46,927 nt of DNA from Candidatus Aenigmatarchaeota archaeon (GCA_003553905.1 PWEA01000009.1:1-46927); one strand, 5' to 3'. Positions 32,430 through 41,334 are shown, numbered from the stretch's first letter. The notes: a model not told the origin generated them from the sequence alone. A program made the numbers and translations.

Positions 32430-33680
32430 ATGACGGCCTATTTGAAAACATATGGTTGCTGGACCAACTATTTAAACAGCGAAGTTATATCCGGATTCCT
32501 TAAGAGAGTGGGCTGTGACGTAACCAGCAACGAGGAGATGGCCGATGTTCTGATACTTAATTCATGTATAAGAGGCGATGTTTGTGGTGAGATTGCTGAT
32601 AAACTCAAGGAATGGAATAAAAACCACCCCGACAAAAAGATTATACTGGCAGGTTGCATGCCATGTTTTGAATATAAAATGGCCAGTGAACTGGTCCCCG
32701 AAGCTTCTTTATTGGGTCCTAACAACTGTAGGGATGTTCCAAAAACAGTTAAGAAGACAATGGATGGCTCTAGGGTAGAGTTTTTGGGGAACAGAACCGA
32801 GGATAAGTTTAGAGTTCCAAGGGTTTGCAAAAACAGTAATGTATTTATCTGTGAAATAAACCAAGGTCTTCCGGACTGCGTTCATGTAAACCAAGATGAA
32901 AATAAAACTCCATTTGTGAGTTATCAACCCCAGGATATTATCGAAGAAATAAAAAGGAACTTTAAATCAGGATCTAAGGAAATATGGATTTCTGCTGGTG
33001 ATACTGCTTCTTATGGTAAGGACATTGGAACAAGTCTACCAAAACTTCTAGAGAAGATCGTAAATATTTCTGGGAAGTTAAGGGTTAGGGTTGGGCCTCT
33101 TAAGGTTGATACGGTCAGACCAATCCTAGATGATGTCCTTGAGATTTATGGCTCAGAGAAAATATATTCGTCTGTTTGTATGCCGCTTGTTTCAGGATCG
33201 GATAAGATTCTAAGAAAAATGAACATGGACTATACATCCCAGGAATTTATCGATGTTGTAAAAAGATTCAGAGAAAGGTTCCCGGATTTAAGTCTGCACA
33301 CTGAAATTATAGTTGGTAATGAATTCGAGACACCAGAGGACTTCGAGGATACAAAAAGAGTTTTGGAAGAAATAAAACCGGATAGTACTAGAATTTCAGA
33401 ACCCCCCGAAGATAGTAAATCTGATGATGACGCCGAAATAAGAAGCAGAATCAAAAAGGCTTCTCAGTTCACAGAAAAAATTTCTCTTAGAAATAAGAAA
33501 AAAATTATTGGAAAAGAAGTAGAGGTATTGGTTACAGACAACGGTCCTGGTAAAAGACTATGGATTGGAAGAGATCCTAGCTACCGCAAAGTTCTCGTAA
33601 AAGATTCTTCCTGTCGTGTTGGGCAGTTCAAAGACGTTAAAATAAAAAAAGCTACAAAATCAGCCCTAATTAGTAATTGA
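32430..33680 (+). CDS. Methylthiotransferase-like protein lacking the radical-SAM cysteines
   Basis: 416 residues, full length for the MiaB/CDKAL1-like archaeal family. The N-terminal UPF0004 domain is intact with its three cluster cysteines (C10 in TYGC, C46 in LNSC, C76 in AGCMP). Where the family has CxxxCxxC after INxG, this protein reads INQGLPDCVHV (143-153) and no such motif occurs anywhere. The rest still aligns (EIWISAGDTASYGKDIGTSL, MPLVSGSDKILRKMN) and a TRAM RNA-binding domain closes it (~353-410). It cannot make a SAM-cleaving cluster in the usual way; a regulatory or scaffold role on tRNA is inferred. GGAGGTG lies 15 bases before the ATG. Confidence 0.8.
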   Translation: MTAYLKTYGCWTNYLNSEVISGFLKRVGCDVTSNEEMADVLILNSCIRGDVCGEIADKLKEWNKNHPDKKIILAGCMPCFEYKMASELVPEASLLGPNNCRDVPKTVKKTMDGSRVEFLGNRTEDKFRVPRVCKNSNVFICEINQGLPDCVHVNQDENKTPFVSYQPQDIIEEIKRNFKSGSKEIWISAGDTASYGKDIGTSLPKLLEKIVNISGKLRVRVGPLKVDTVRPILDDVLEIYGSEKIYSSVCMPLVSGSDKILRKMNMDYTSQEFIDVVKRFRERFPDLSLHTEIIVGNEFETPEDFEDTKRVLEEIKPDSTRISEPPEDSKSDDDAEIRSRIKKASQFTEKISLRNKKKIIGKEVEVLVTDNGPGKRLWIGRDPSYRKVLVKDSSCRVGQFKDVKIKKATKSALISN

Positions 33681-33836
33681 ATGTTTTAAACAATTTTTTT
33701 ATTTATTTTAAACCTTTAAAATTGTTTTTTGATATTATAAAGTGCCTTGAATGATTTATTATAGCTTTTAAAGGATTAAAATATCATATTATATACCATA
33801 GGTAGTAGAATATTCCTCGATTGACGAACCAAAAGG

Positions 33837-33844
33837 TTTAAATA
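33837..33844 (+). promoter_or_regulatory. TATA box of the racemase / ATP-grasp operon
   Basis: TTTAAATA; a start ~25 bases on (about 33865) would give a leader near 155 bases, long for this genome, where many genes look leaderless. Confidence 0.5.
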
Positions 33845-33864
33845 ATTTTTTGAGTAAAATAAGG

Positions 33865-34022
33865 TATAGGGATTATGTATAAGGTTTAACTGGGTTACCA
33901 GGTTCTTTATATCCCTTTTTTGGTCCACGGCGGGACTCAAAAGACCCATGTGGGTTTTTAATTCTAGTCCCAGCAATTAAGAGGCCAACCGATAAGACAA
34001 TAGATTTAAGGAGGCGTTTAGA
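33865..34022 (+). promoter_or_regulatory. Structured 5' leader of the racemase operon
   Basis: Stems visible by eye: CTGG-GTTA-CCAG (33890-33901); an outer stem GGGACT (33932-33937) with AGTCCC (33966-33971) enclosing an inner hairpin ACCC-ATGT-GGGT (33944-33955) followed by TTTTT. The ribosome site AAGGAGG is at 34008-34014. The nested stems with a U-run resemble an attenuator or riboswitch, but I recognise no known class. A decayed tRNA-like remnant is an alternative. Confidence 0.4.
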
Positions 34023-34937
34023 ATGGCTTTATTGAAGAAAAAAAGCATAAAGGATGATAAAATAGATGAAAATAGACAAATGGGCTTATTTGAGGATTTA
34101 AAGTCATTAGATCTTTTTTCTGATTCTTTTGATGGTACAAAGTTGGTAACAGATGCTATAAACGGTTTTGTAGGGAAATTGGAATCAGGTATACGTCTTA
34201 CTTTTAACAAAAACTGTTCGCCTAGTTCTAGTTTCAGGACAGCGGGTGTTCTTGGTGGTATGGGACCAGAAGCTACTCTTGATCTTCACAAAAAGATACT
34301 TTCGAAGACGGACGCAGAAAAAGACCAAGACAACATTCCTCTAATAATCTTCAACAACCCACAGATTCCCGATCGTTCTGATTTCATCCTAAACAAAGGA
34401 GATAGTCCTCTTGAAGAGATGATAAGGACAGCAAGATCCCTTGAGAGAGCGGGGGCAGATTTTATAGTTATACCTTGTAATACTGCACACCATTTTTTCG
34501 ACAAGATCGACTCATCTGTAGAAATAGAAACGATAAACCTTATAGAAGAGGTCACGGACCATATAAATAAAAACTATCCAGAATCCGAGAACATTGGACT
34601 TCTGATAACGACAGGGTCGATGGAAACAAAGGTATATTCGAATTTTATAAGAAAATCGGGTAGAACACCCCTTCTTCCCGAAAAAAACTTCCAGGAAAAC
34701 GTGATGAAATCAATATATGGAATAAAGAAGGGAGAAAAATCTAAAACAAAAGTAAAACTAAGACGGGCGACCGAGCATCTGATAAGACAGGGCGCAGACT
34801 TGGTAATAATGGGTTGTACAGAAATACCCCTGGTTCTGGAAAACGATGAGTTCCCTGTACCCCTTATAGATCCGGTCGATATCCTGGCCGAGAAAGTTAA
34901 AGAGGTGAGTAGATATGAAGGTAGCTATTCTGCATGA
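34023..34937 (+). CDS. Asp/Glu racemase-family protein with N-terminal extension
   Basis: 304 residues. The racemase fold begins at ~73 with AGVLGGMGPEATLDLHKKIL; both catalytic cysteines are present, C152 in VIPCNTAHH and C265 in IMGCTEIPL, so activity on aspartate or glutamate is expected. About 70 residues precede the domain (KSIKDDKIDENRQMGLFEDL, SDSFDGTKLVTDAINGFVGK), which family members of ~230 residues lack. Strong AAGGAGG ribosome site. First gene of a four-gene operon; its end overlaps the next gene by 23 bases. Confidence 0.85.
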   Translation: MALLKKKSIKDDKIDENRQMGLFEDLKSLDLFSDSFDGTKLVTDAINGFVGKLESGIRLTFNKNCSPSSSFRTAGVLGGMGPEATLDLHKKILSKTDAEKDQDNIPLIIFNNPQIPDRSDFILNKGDSPLEEMIRTARSLERAGADFIVIPCNTAHHFFDKIDSSVEIETINLIEEVTDHINKNYPESENIGLLITTGSMETKVYSNFIRKSGRTPLLPEKNFQENVMKSIYGIKKGEKSKTKVKLRRATEHLIRQGADLVIMGCTEIPLVLENDEFPVPLIDPVDILAEKVKEVSRYEGSYSA

Positions 34938-35847
34938 AGAACTTGAATGGAGTGAAAGAGAATTCAAAAGAACACTCGAAAGCAAGGGTACAGAACCCGA
35001 GCTTTTTGATGTGAGGACAACGGATTATGATGATCTCAAAAAATATGATCTTGTAATCAACAGGGTATATGCGAGCGTTGCTAACAGAAACTATAGCGCA
35101 CTTTTGAAAACACTCGATTTGCTCAGTAAACTTGAAGAGAGGGGAGTGGAATGTATAAACTCTCTAGAGACATCGAAGGCGGACTACAGTAAAAAATATG
35201 CTATAGAAAAGAGAAAAGAGAATGGCTTGGAAGTACCAAAAACAGAGTTTCTTTTGAACCTTACACAGGCGATAGATTTTGCTGAAGAACTGGGATATCC
35301 TGTAATTATCAAAAGGGATTCCGGCGGCCGCGGAAAAGACGTACAGAGAATAGACAACGAAGAACAACTCAGAAGTTATGTTGAAAAAATAGCTATTTCC
35401 GATAATCAGTACGTGGCTTCAGGTGGAAGGTACATAATACAGGAGTTTCTTGAACCTGCTAAGAAGAACGATGCACGGGTTGGCGTATTGAATGGGAGTA
35501 TATTGCTTTCATTTAGAAGAACTTTGGTAAGGACCGAGGAAAATGGCCAAAAGTGGCTTGCAAGTGTTTCAAACGGGTCACGGATAATACCATATGAGAA
35601 AACCCCCGAGGATATAAAGAAAGTTGCAATCGAAGGATCTAAAGCAATTGATGCAGTTTACAATGCAGTAGACATAGCCCTTACAGAAAGGGGTCCTGTT
35701 ATAATCGAGGACAACCCAACACCGAACTTCATAAACGATCCTGACAGGCCAGAGGATACAAAGGAAGATAAAAAGAATATGGAAAAATTGATAAACGGTT
35801 TCTTGGGTTACATCAAGGAAAGAGAAAAGGTTGAAATAAGGGTGTAA
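34915..35847 (+). CDS. RimK/LysX-like ATP-grasp ligase
   Basis: 310 residues. ATP-grasp landmarks: N-terminal Rossmann-like part (MKVAILHEELEW), YPVIIKRDSGGRGKDVQRI (nucleotide lysine and Gly loop, ~125-143), YIIQEFLEP, and metal ligands in GPVIIEDNPTPNF. RimK-like enzymes join an amino acid to a carboxylate through an acylphosphate; an amino-acid or peptide substrate is inferred. Translationally coupled to the racemase, whose product may be its substrate. GAGGTGAG precedes the ATG within the upstream gene. Confidence 0.82.
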   Translation: MKVAILHEELEWSEREFKRTLESKGTEPELFDVRTTDYDDLKKYDLVINRVYASVANRNYSALLKTLDLLSKLEERGVECINSLETSKADYSKKYAIEKRKENGLEVPKTEFLLNLTQAIDFAEELGYPVIIKRDSGGRGKDVQRIDNEEQLRSYVEKIAISDNQYVASGGRYIIQEFLEPAKKNDARVGVLNGSILLSFRRTLVRTEENGQKWLASVSNGSRIIPYEKTPEDIKKVAIEGSKAIDAVYNAVDIALTERGPVIIEDNPTPNFINDPDRPEDTKEDKKNMEKLINGFLGYIKEREKVEIRV

Positions 35848-35850
35848 AAA

Positions 35851-36951
35851 ATGGAACTGAAAAAAGGACTTGATTCTCCAGAAAAGGTCGTCGGTAGAAT
35901 AGAAGAGTTGATGGGAGATGTTGAATATGAAGAGGGAAAGGTTGCAGTTTGTTGTAATGATGACATAGTTCAAAATCCATCGGGATATTCTTCAACCAGA
36001 GAGCTTATTCCGATGCTCGATGAGTATCATGATACTTCCGTAGTTTTAGTTGGTGATTACATGGAAGATGGTTTTGTAGGCAAGACATATAGGCCGATTG
36101 AAAAAAATGGAGAAGTTAGGTTTGTGGAATATGAGACAGAGCCAATCGAACTTGAATGCGACGTACTGTTCGTTAGAGGAATGAACTATCATGCAAGCCC
36201 CTCGGAGGAAGAGTTTAAAAAACAGATGAAAATGCTAGGAGATTTTGATGTTGGTCGTTATATAAACACACCGGAAGCACAGTCCTTTCTTGAGTCAAAG
36301 GACAATTATAGTGAAAATCTGGAGAACGTTCCTATACCAGAGACGTATAACTTTGAAGATATATATGATCTAATGGAAGTCCTTGAGGAAGAAGGTAATC
36401 TAGTTGGAAAGCCACCCATAGGCGGCCAAGGAACAGGTGTATTGAAACTAGACAAGGACCAAGCCAACGAAAAATATTTACAAGAGTGTTTTGAGGGATC
36501 GATAGACGACTTTACATTCCAAAAACTTGTAAAACAGGAAGAAAAGGAGAGGGAAAGGAGATTTGTATTCTTAAATGATGAATATGACGTATACGATAAT
36601 CAAATAGACGGGGATTATGAGATAGTTGCTTCAAGAGAGATAATAAACAGGGATAGGCCATGGGATCCGGACGGAAAGGTTTTGGATAAGATAAGAAGGC
36701 TACATGAACCCGAAGAGGACGAAATAGAGATAGTTAATACGGTTATTGAGCAGACACCTCCAGGAACTATATTCGGGTGTGTGGATATGCTTGTTGACGA
36801 TGATGATAATAAATTTGTAATAGAAATGAATGGCAGCGGTACGGGCCTTTTCGGCGATTCTAAAGAAGCAGGAACAAAAGAATGGGGAGAAAGGTACTAC
36901 AACCTAACACCACATATGGTTAACTACGTTTGTAGACTTGTTGGTGATTAA
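35851..36951 (+). CDS. Glutathione-synthetase-like ATP-grasp protein
   Basis: 366 residues. The central KPPIGGQGTGVLKLD loop, FQKLVKQEEKERERRFVFLN and the closing TIFGCVDMLVDDDDNKFVIEMN have the layout of GshB-like ATP-grasp ligases, with E and N metal ligands in IEMNGSGTG. The N-terminal ~130 residues form the substrate-side domain (DVLFVRGMNYHASPSEEEF). The substrate is unknown. Three bases after the previous gene. Two different ATP-grasp enzymes in a row suggest stepwise peptide or amide synthesis. Confidence 0.75.
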   Translation: MELKKGLDSPEKVVGRIEELMGDVEYEEGKVAVCCNDDIVQNPSGYSSTRELIPMLDEYHDTSVVLVGDYMEDGFVGKTYRPIEKNGEVRFVEYETEPIELECDVLFVRGMNYHASPSEEEFKKQMKMLGDFDVGRYINTPEAQSFLESKDNYSENLENVPIPETYNFEDIYDLMEVLEEEGNLVGKPPIGGQGTGVLKLDKDQANEKYLQECFEGSIDDFTFQKLVKQEEKERERRFVFLNDEYDVYDNQIDGDYEIVASREIINRDRPWDPDGKVLDKIRRLHEPEEDEIEIVNTVIEQTPPGTIFGCVDMLVDDDDNKFVIEMNGSGTGLFGDSKEAGTKEWGERYYNLTPHMVNYVCRLVGD

Positions 36952-37825
36952 AACGAAAACACAGACTGTTCACCTGGTTACATCTTCTTCGAAAATAACC
37001 AAAGATGAATTGGAAAACGCTAAAAGATTTGTTAGAAACTTGGATTATAAATGCAGTTATTTTAGTTCTGTCATGGAAAACCATCTTGGTTTTGCTGGTA
37101 CACCGGAAAGTAGATCGAATGAAATAAATAGATCCTTGTGTACAGATGCTGATATAATCTGGGCTGTGAGAGGCGGTTACGGATCTGTCCAGGTAATAGA
37201 TAAGGTAAAATATTCTAAAGTAAAGAATAAGCTGTTTATTGGTTATAGCGATTTTTCACTTCTGTTGAATGTTATACACGATAAAACAGGTTTGATAACA
37301 TTACATGGCCCCATGCCCTCTAAAAATATTAGCGAATATCACGATGATAGCATGAATACATTGAAAAAGGCTTTGTCGTTTGAAAACTACAGTTGGTCTT
37401 TTGGAGACGAAAACGTGCTTGTTCCTGGTAAGTTTAAAGGAGATGTTGTTGGTGGTAACCTCGAGCTTTTTATTAGATCCCTCGGAACAGAATACGAGTT
37501 CGATTCAAACGGTAAGGTTGTTTTTCTTGAAGACAACAAAGTCAAGGGAAAGAACATATACGATATGCTTGAGCAGCTTAGGTTGGCTGGAAAGTTTGAT
37601 AAAGCATCAGGCATAGTAGCCGGTAAGTTTACAAATGCAAAACAACCGATGAAGTATGTGAAAGATTTTTTTGGGGACTTTGATATACCAGTTTTATATG
37701 ACATGGACTTTGGTCACGAGGAGCCAAACCTTACCTTTCCCATAGGAGCGGAATGTACTGTTGATCCCAGTTCAGAAAAGGTCTATTTTGATTTTGAAGG
37801 TAAACATAAACCTTGGTCTATATAA
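36944..37825 (+). CDS. S66-family serine peptidase (LD-carboxypeptidase / MccF-like)
   Basis: 293 residues from GTG 36944 (two TTG codons just before are alternatives; no ATG is near). The S66 triad is seen: S102 in FIGYSDFSLL, E196 in VFLEDNKV, H258 in DFGHEEPNLTFPIG. Members cut bonds next to D-amino acids in peptidoglycan peptides or inactivate peptidyl-nucleotide antibiotics. In this operon it fits trimming, turnover or self-immunity for a D-amino-acid-containing product, which is an inference. It overlaps the previous gene by eight bases. Confidence 0.85.
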   Translation: MIKTKTQTVHLVTSSSKITKDELENAKRFVRNLDYKCSYFSSVMENHLGFAGTPESRSNEINRSLCTDADIIWAVRGGYGSVQVIDKVKYSKVKNKLFIGYSDFSLLLNVIHDKTGLITLHGPMPSKNISEYHDDSMNTLKKALSFENYSWSFGDENVLVPGKFKGDVVGGNLELFIRSLGTEYEFDSNGKVVFLEDNKVKGKNIYDMLEQLRLAGKFDKASGIVAGKFTNAKQPMKYVKDFFGDFDIPVLYDMDFGHEEPNLTFPIGAECTVDPSSEKVYFDFEGKHKPWSI

Positions 37826-38150
37826 GACCCAGTAGACCGAAATATCCTATAACATAGTTTACAAGGAACGTCAAAAACCCTAAGAAAAAATACTCCTTTG
37901 GTGTGGTTTTAGGCACTACAAAGTTTGCCAACCCAACCCATGTGACTATTTGAAGAACCAATCTCATATGTGGAATCGGAACTAATCCAGCAATGGCCAT
38001 CACGTAGTCAAGAACATACATTATAAACAGCTGCCCTAGTACAGCTATTCCCAGGAGTTTATGTCCGGGTACACCCGAAGAAATTATTTTATTTCCTATT
38101 AAAAGTGTAACAAAACTCAGTATTATTTTCAGTATAAGGTTTATGATCAT
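37818..38150 (-). CDS. Four-helix membrane protein, unknown
   Basis: 110 residues, about four membrane segments (LILKIILSFVTLLIGN, LLGIAVLGQLFIMYVL, LVLQIVTWVGLANFVV, FFLGFLTFLVNYVIGYFGLL). Its ATG overlaps the gatE stop by four bases (ATGA), so it is co-translated with gatDE. No known role in tRNA amidation. Confidence 0.65.
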   Translation of the reverse strand: MIINLILKIILSFVTLLIGNKIISSGVPGHKLLGIAVLGQLFIMYVLDYVMAIAGLVPIPHMRLVLQIVTWVGLANFVVPKTTPKEYFFLGFLTFLVNYVIGYFGLLGLI

Positions 38151-39994
38151 TTTCTTTCATCCAACTCTTTTCTTAATATATCCGAAACCTTTTCGCCCTC
38201 CGCTTTACCTCCAACTTCTTGCATAACCAAGCCCATTAATTTTTTGAATGCTCTGTCTTTGCCAACAAGTTCCTCTTTGTCATCGACTACCTTTTTTACT
38301 ATCTTCGCCAGGCTTTTATCGTCGATCTTTTCTGTTTTATCTAGCACATCTTTCAGATCCTTGTCCTTGTTCAATAATTCTTCCAGTATTTTTCCAAATG
38401 AGTCCTTCGGAACCTTGCCTTCGTCTATACTTTTTATTATTTTTGTCAGCTTTTCGGAGTCAATCTTCTCGATGTCAAGGCCCTCCCTTTTCTTCAGATC
38501 TTTGAGTTCAATAGTAAGCAGGTTTGCAAGTGTCGGTAGGTCCATGCTAATACTTTGTCTGAGTTCTCTGAAAAGATCGTAAAATCTGCTGTCAAGGATC
38601 TCTTCTGCTAGGTGTTCAGAAAGACCTTCTTCAACCAAACCTTTCTTTTTCTTTTCAAGGCTTTCGGGAATTTCTATTGTTTCCAACTTTTTTTGTCCTA
38701 TCCGTATAGCAGGTACGTCGGTTTCAGGGTACATTCTTGCTTTTCCAGGTAAGGGTCTTGAATAGCTTGTGGTTCCATCGTCGTTTGAATCTCTTGTTTC
38801 CTCGGGAATCTCTTCCATCGCTTTCTTTGCCCTGTCTTTGACTGCTTCGATGGCTTCGTCCAAGCCCTTCGTTCCTGCAGCGACTACTAATACATCATCC
38901 TTTCCCGCATCAAATTTTTTCTTCAGTTCACCGAACTCATCTAATAGATCATATTTTTCTATATCTTCGTCCGTGTGTATTATACCACCCAAACCGTGTG
39001 CCTCTGCGTACTCTGAAAGTTCTTTCCCGAAGGTCTTATCACCGCTTATTTTGTTCGCCAACAAACCACCGAATCCCTTCAGTATAAAGGCCTTGATATC
39101 CTTGTCTTTCATAATCTTTCCGTAGAACTTGGAATCACTCCCTTCGAAGACTTGTCCGACGTCGAAAACATCATCCGGAACCGATGCGCCTCTTCGATTT
39201 AACTTTTCCTTTATCCCGAGAAGTGACTTCTGTCTTTCAACTTCCTTTCTTACAGTATCTTCCAAAATATCAAGTTCCTGCAAGCCTTTGACCTCTATTC
39301 TGGATCCTCCTTCTATTGATACGTTTACATCCTGTCTTATACTTCCTATCCCCCGTTGAACCTTTCCCGTTGCCCTTAACATATTTCCCAGGCTTTTTGC
39401 TACTTCCTTTGCATGTTCCGGGCTTTTTATATCAGGCGCTGTCCCGATCTCGACCAGCGGAATCCCGAGTCTATTGAGTCCATATATTACGGTATTTTCT
39501 TCTCTATTAAGAATTTGAGCACTCTCCTCCTCCAGACAGACGTTTTCAATTCCAACGGATCCCTGGCTCGTTTCTAAGGTACCGTTCATTCCGACGAGCA
39601 TGGTTCTCTGAAACCCGGAGGGATTTGAACCGTCTATAACGGTTTTTCTCATAGGATGTATTTCATCTGGCACTTCGCAGTCCAACATCTTTGTAATCTG
39701 TAATGATATTTCGAGTGCATCTTCTCTAATTTGATGTGGTGGCTCTTCGTCCAGTTCAACTTCACATGACTCTGAAGGATAGATCTTATAGATAAACTTT
39801 CTATCGCGAAGAAATTCATAGAGGGCTGCAGGATCCATTTCTCCTGTCTCTCCCGGAACAACTCTCAGCTTCCTAACTACTTCATCTTCTGGTTCTTCCT
39901 GCATCGAAGAACTGCAGTTGCAGAAAAGCTTCTTTGTGTCCAGTCTCTGGTGAACTTCTATACCACACTTGAATCCAAGTTTCTTGTAGTTCAT
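38147..39994 (-). CDS. gatE: Glutamyl-tRNA(Gln) amidotransferase subunit E
   Basis: 615 residues from ATG 39994 (start MNYKKLGFKCGIEVHQRLDT; a TTG six codons earlier is less likely). GatB-like cradle with ETDVPAI and RPLPGKARMYPETD, the archaeal AspRS-type insert (~250-390), and a YqeY-like C-terminal helical domain (KIVKKVVDDKEELVGKDRAF). Together with GatD it converts Glu-tRNA(Gln) to Gln-tRNA(Gln). GatDE is confined to archaea and is one of the best domain-level markers in the window. Confidence 0.93.
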   Translation of the reverse strand: MNYKKLGFKCGIEVHQRLDTKKLFCNCSSSMQEEPEDEVVRKLRVVPGETGEMDPAALYEFLRDRKFIYKIYPSESCEVELDEEPPHQIREDALEISLQITKMLDCEVPDEIHPMRKTVIDGSNPSGFQRTMLVGMNGTLETSQGSVGIENVCLEEESAQILNREENTVIYGLNRLGIPLVEIGTAPDIKSPEHAKEVAKSLGNMLRATGKVQRGIGSIRQDVNVSIEGGSRIEVKGLQELDILEDTVRKEVERQKSLLGIKEKLNRRGASVPDDVFDVGQVFEGSDSKFYGKIMKDKDIKAFILKGFGGLLANKISGDKTFGKELSEYAEAHGLGGIIHTDEDIEKYDLLDEFGELKKKFDAGKDDVLVVAAGTKGLDEAIEAVKDRAKKAMEEIPEETRDSNDDGTTSYSRPLPGKARMYPETDVPAIRIGQKKLETIEIPESLEKKKKGLVEEGLSEHLAEEILDSRFYDLFRELRQSISMDLPTLANLLTIELKDLKKREGLDIEKIDSEKLTKIIKSIDEGKVPKDSFGKILEELLNKDKDLKDVLDKTEKIDDKSLAKIVKKVVDDKEELVGKDRAFKKLMGLVMQEVGGKAEGEKVSDILRKELDERK

Positions 39995-40008
39995 AGACAA
40001 ACCAACTG

Positions 40009-41334
40009 TCAAAGTTTAGTTTGTGAGCTTCTTTCGGTGATCTCCCCGCGCATGTTCTCGGTCATAAGATCTTTGGCCTCTTCTTTGTTGTAGTTTCCAA
40101 GCAACCATGCTAGTTTTACGTAGGCTGTCTCGGGCAACATATCATTTAGGTTACCGATTACTCCGGTACTTTGTAGATCAATCCCGGTTTCGTAGATATT
40201 CATGTTTACCCTTCCGTTCAAACACTGCGAGGCCATGAAGGCTATGTTTTCTTCTTCATTGTACTTTTTTAGTGCTTCCATTATTTTCTTGTTGTTTGTG
40301 GGAAGGTGTCCCAAACCGGTTCCTTCTACAATCACTCCCTCGGTTTTTTCCAGTTGTTTTTTAAATATATCCGGATCCATACCTGGGTAGATCTTCACCA
40401 TCTCAACATTTTCTTCGAAGTGTTCCTTTATTTTCACCCTTCTTTTTTTGTCTTTCTTTCTATAGTCGCTTCTTATCATTTCAACTCCTAAACCTTCCCA
40501 GTGGACCTTTGCGTAGGGATCTGCGTTTATGGTTCTGAATGCATCCCTTCTTGAGGTATGCATTTTCCTTGTTTTTGTTCCGGGGTGAAGATAGCAGAAG
40601 GTATCGGACCTTTCGCCGTGCATGCATACCATGACTTCGGCCACCTCTGTTGTGGCGGCCTTTACTGCACATGTTAGATTCTGATGCGAGTCACTACTTC
40701 CTCTATCGCTGCTTCTCTGTGATCCCGTCAGTACAACAGGAATAGGAAGATCCTCGAAGACAAAGCTGAGCGCAGCTGCCGTATAACCCATCGTGTCGGT
40801 TCCGTGGGCTACAACAACCCCGTCTTTCCCGTTTTCTATCTCCTTCTTTACAGCTTTTGCTATAGTTACCCAGTCGTCGGGCGATACGTTTTCGGATAGA
40901 GTTTCTATAATTTTTTTTGCTTCTATATTGGCTATACCCGCTATCCGAGGAGCAAATGATACAAGTTCTTCTTCATCTACCGAGGGCTTGACAGCACCTG
41001 TTCTATAGTCTACTCGCGATGCTATAGTCCCACCGGCAATCAAAATTGCCACGTCTTTTTCCGTTTCCTTTTCGATGGATATACTTTTTATAGTTTCATG
41101 CCCCTTCTTTTCTTTTCTAGAATCGACCTTTTCTATTGAAAAATCACCAGACAGCTCGAGTCCTATATTGTATCCACTGTCAAGTTTTAGTATTATTATA
41201 TCTTTTTCATCTGTACCGGTTCTGGGCATCAAAATCCCATCATATTTCTTCTGTTTGTACGAGACTCTTATCCTGTCACCGGTCCTTATACCTTCTTTCT
41301 TTAATTTTTTCTTTAACTCATTGCTATATCGCAT
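40009..41334 (-). CDS. gatD: Glutamyl-tRNA(Gln) amidotransferase subunit D
   Basis: 441 residues. An N-terminal ~70-residue GatD-specific beta domain precedes an asparaginase-I-like core with catalytic T103 (LIAGGTIAS), T179-D180 (VAHGTDTMGYT) and a downstream Lys in KAATTE. It releases ammonia from glutamine for GatE. It lies 14 bases before gatE in one operon. Confidence 0.93.
   Translation of the reverse strand: MRYSNELKKKLKKEGIRTGDRIRVSYKQKKYDGILMPRTGTDEKDIIILKLDSGYNIGLELSGDFSIEKVDSRKEKKGHETIKSISIEKETEKDVAILIAGGTIASRVDYRTGAVKPSVDEEELVSFAPRIAGIANIEAKKIIETLSENVSPDDWVTIAKAVKKEIENGKDGVVVAHGTDTMGYTAAALSFVFEDLPIPVVLTGSQRSSDRGSSDSHQNLTCAVKAATTEVAEVMVCMHGERSDTFCYLHPGTKTRKMHTSRRDAFRTINADPYAKVHWEGLGVEMIRSDYRKKDKKRRVKIKEHFEENVEMVKIYPGMDPDIFKKQLEKTEGVIVEGTGLGHLPTNNKKIMEALKKYNEEENIAFMASQCLNGRVNMNIYETGIDLQSTGVIGNLNDMLPETAYVKLAWLLGNYNKEEAKDLMTENMRGEITERSSQTKL

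Larger units (their letters stand above)
33681..34022 (+). other. Non-coding stretch with terminator-like T-run, promoter and structured leader
   Basis: About 340 bases without a gene. After the methylthiotransferase-like gene there is a T-run (33695-33701). A TATA box (33837-33844) and a folded leader (see separate entries) lead into the racemase operon. The part between ~33702 and 33836 is very A/T-rich with no recognised content. Confidence 0.6.

Noticed and set aside
33920-33972. tRNA-Leu-like anticodon arm (GGGACTCAAAAGACCC) in the racemase leader
   Set aside because: No matching acceptor stem, D-arm or TTCAAAT loop; treated as a leader hairpin, at most a decayed remnant.
37907-37920. 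Third copy of the TTTTAGGCACTACA motif
   Set aside because: It lies within a coding frame (Val-Pro-Lys codons of the small membrane protein) and is short enough for chance.
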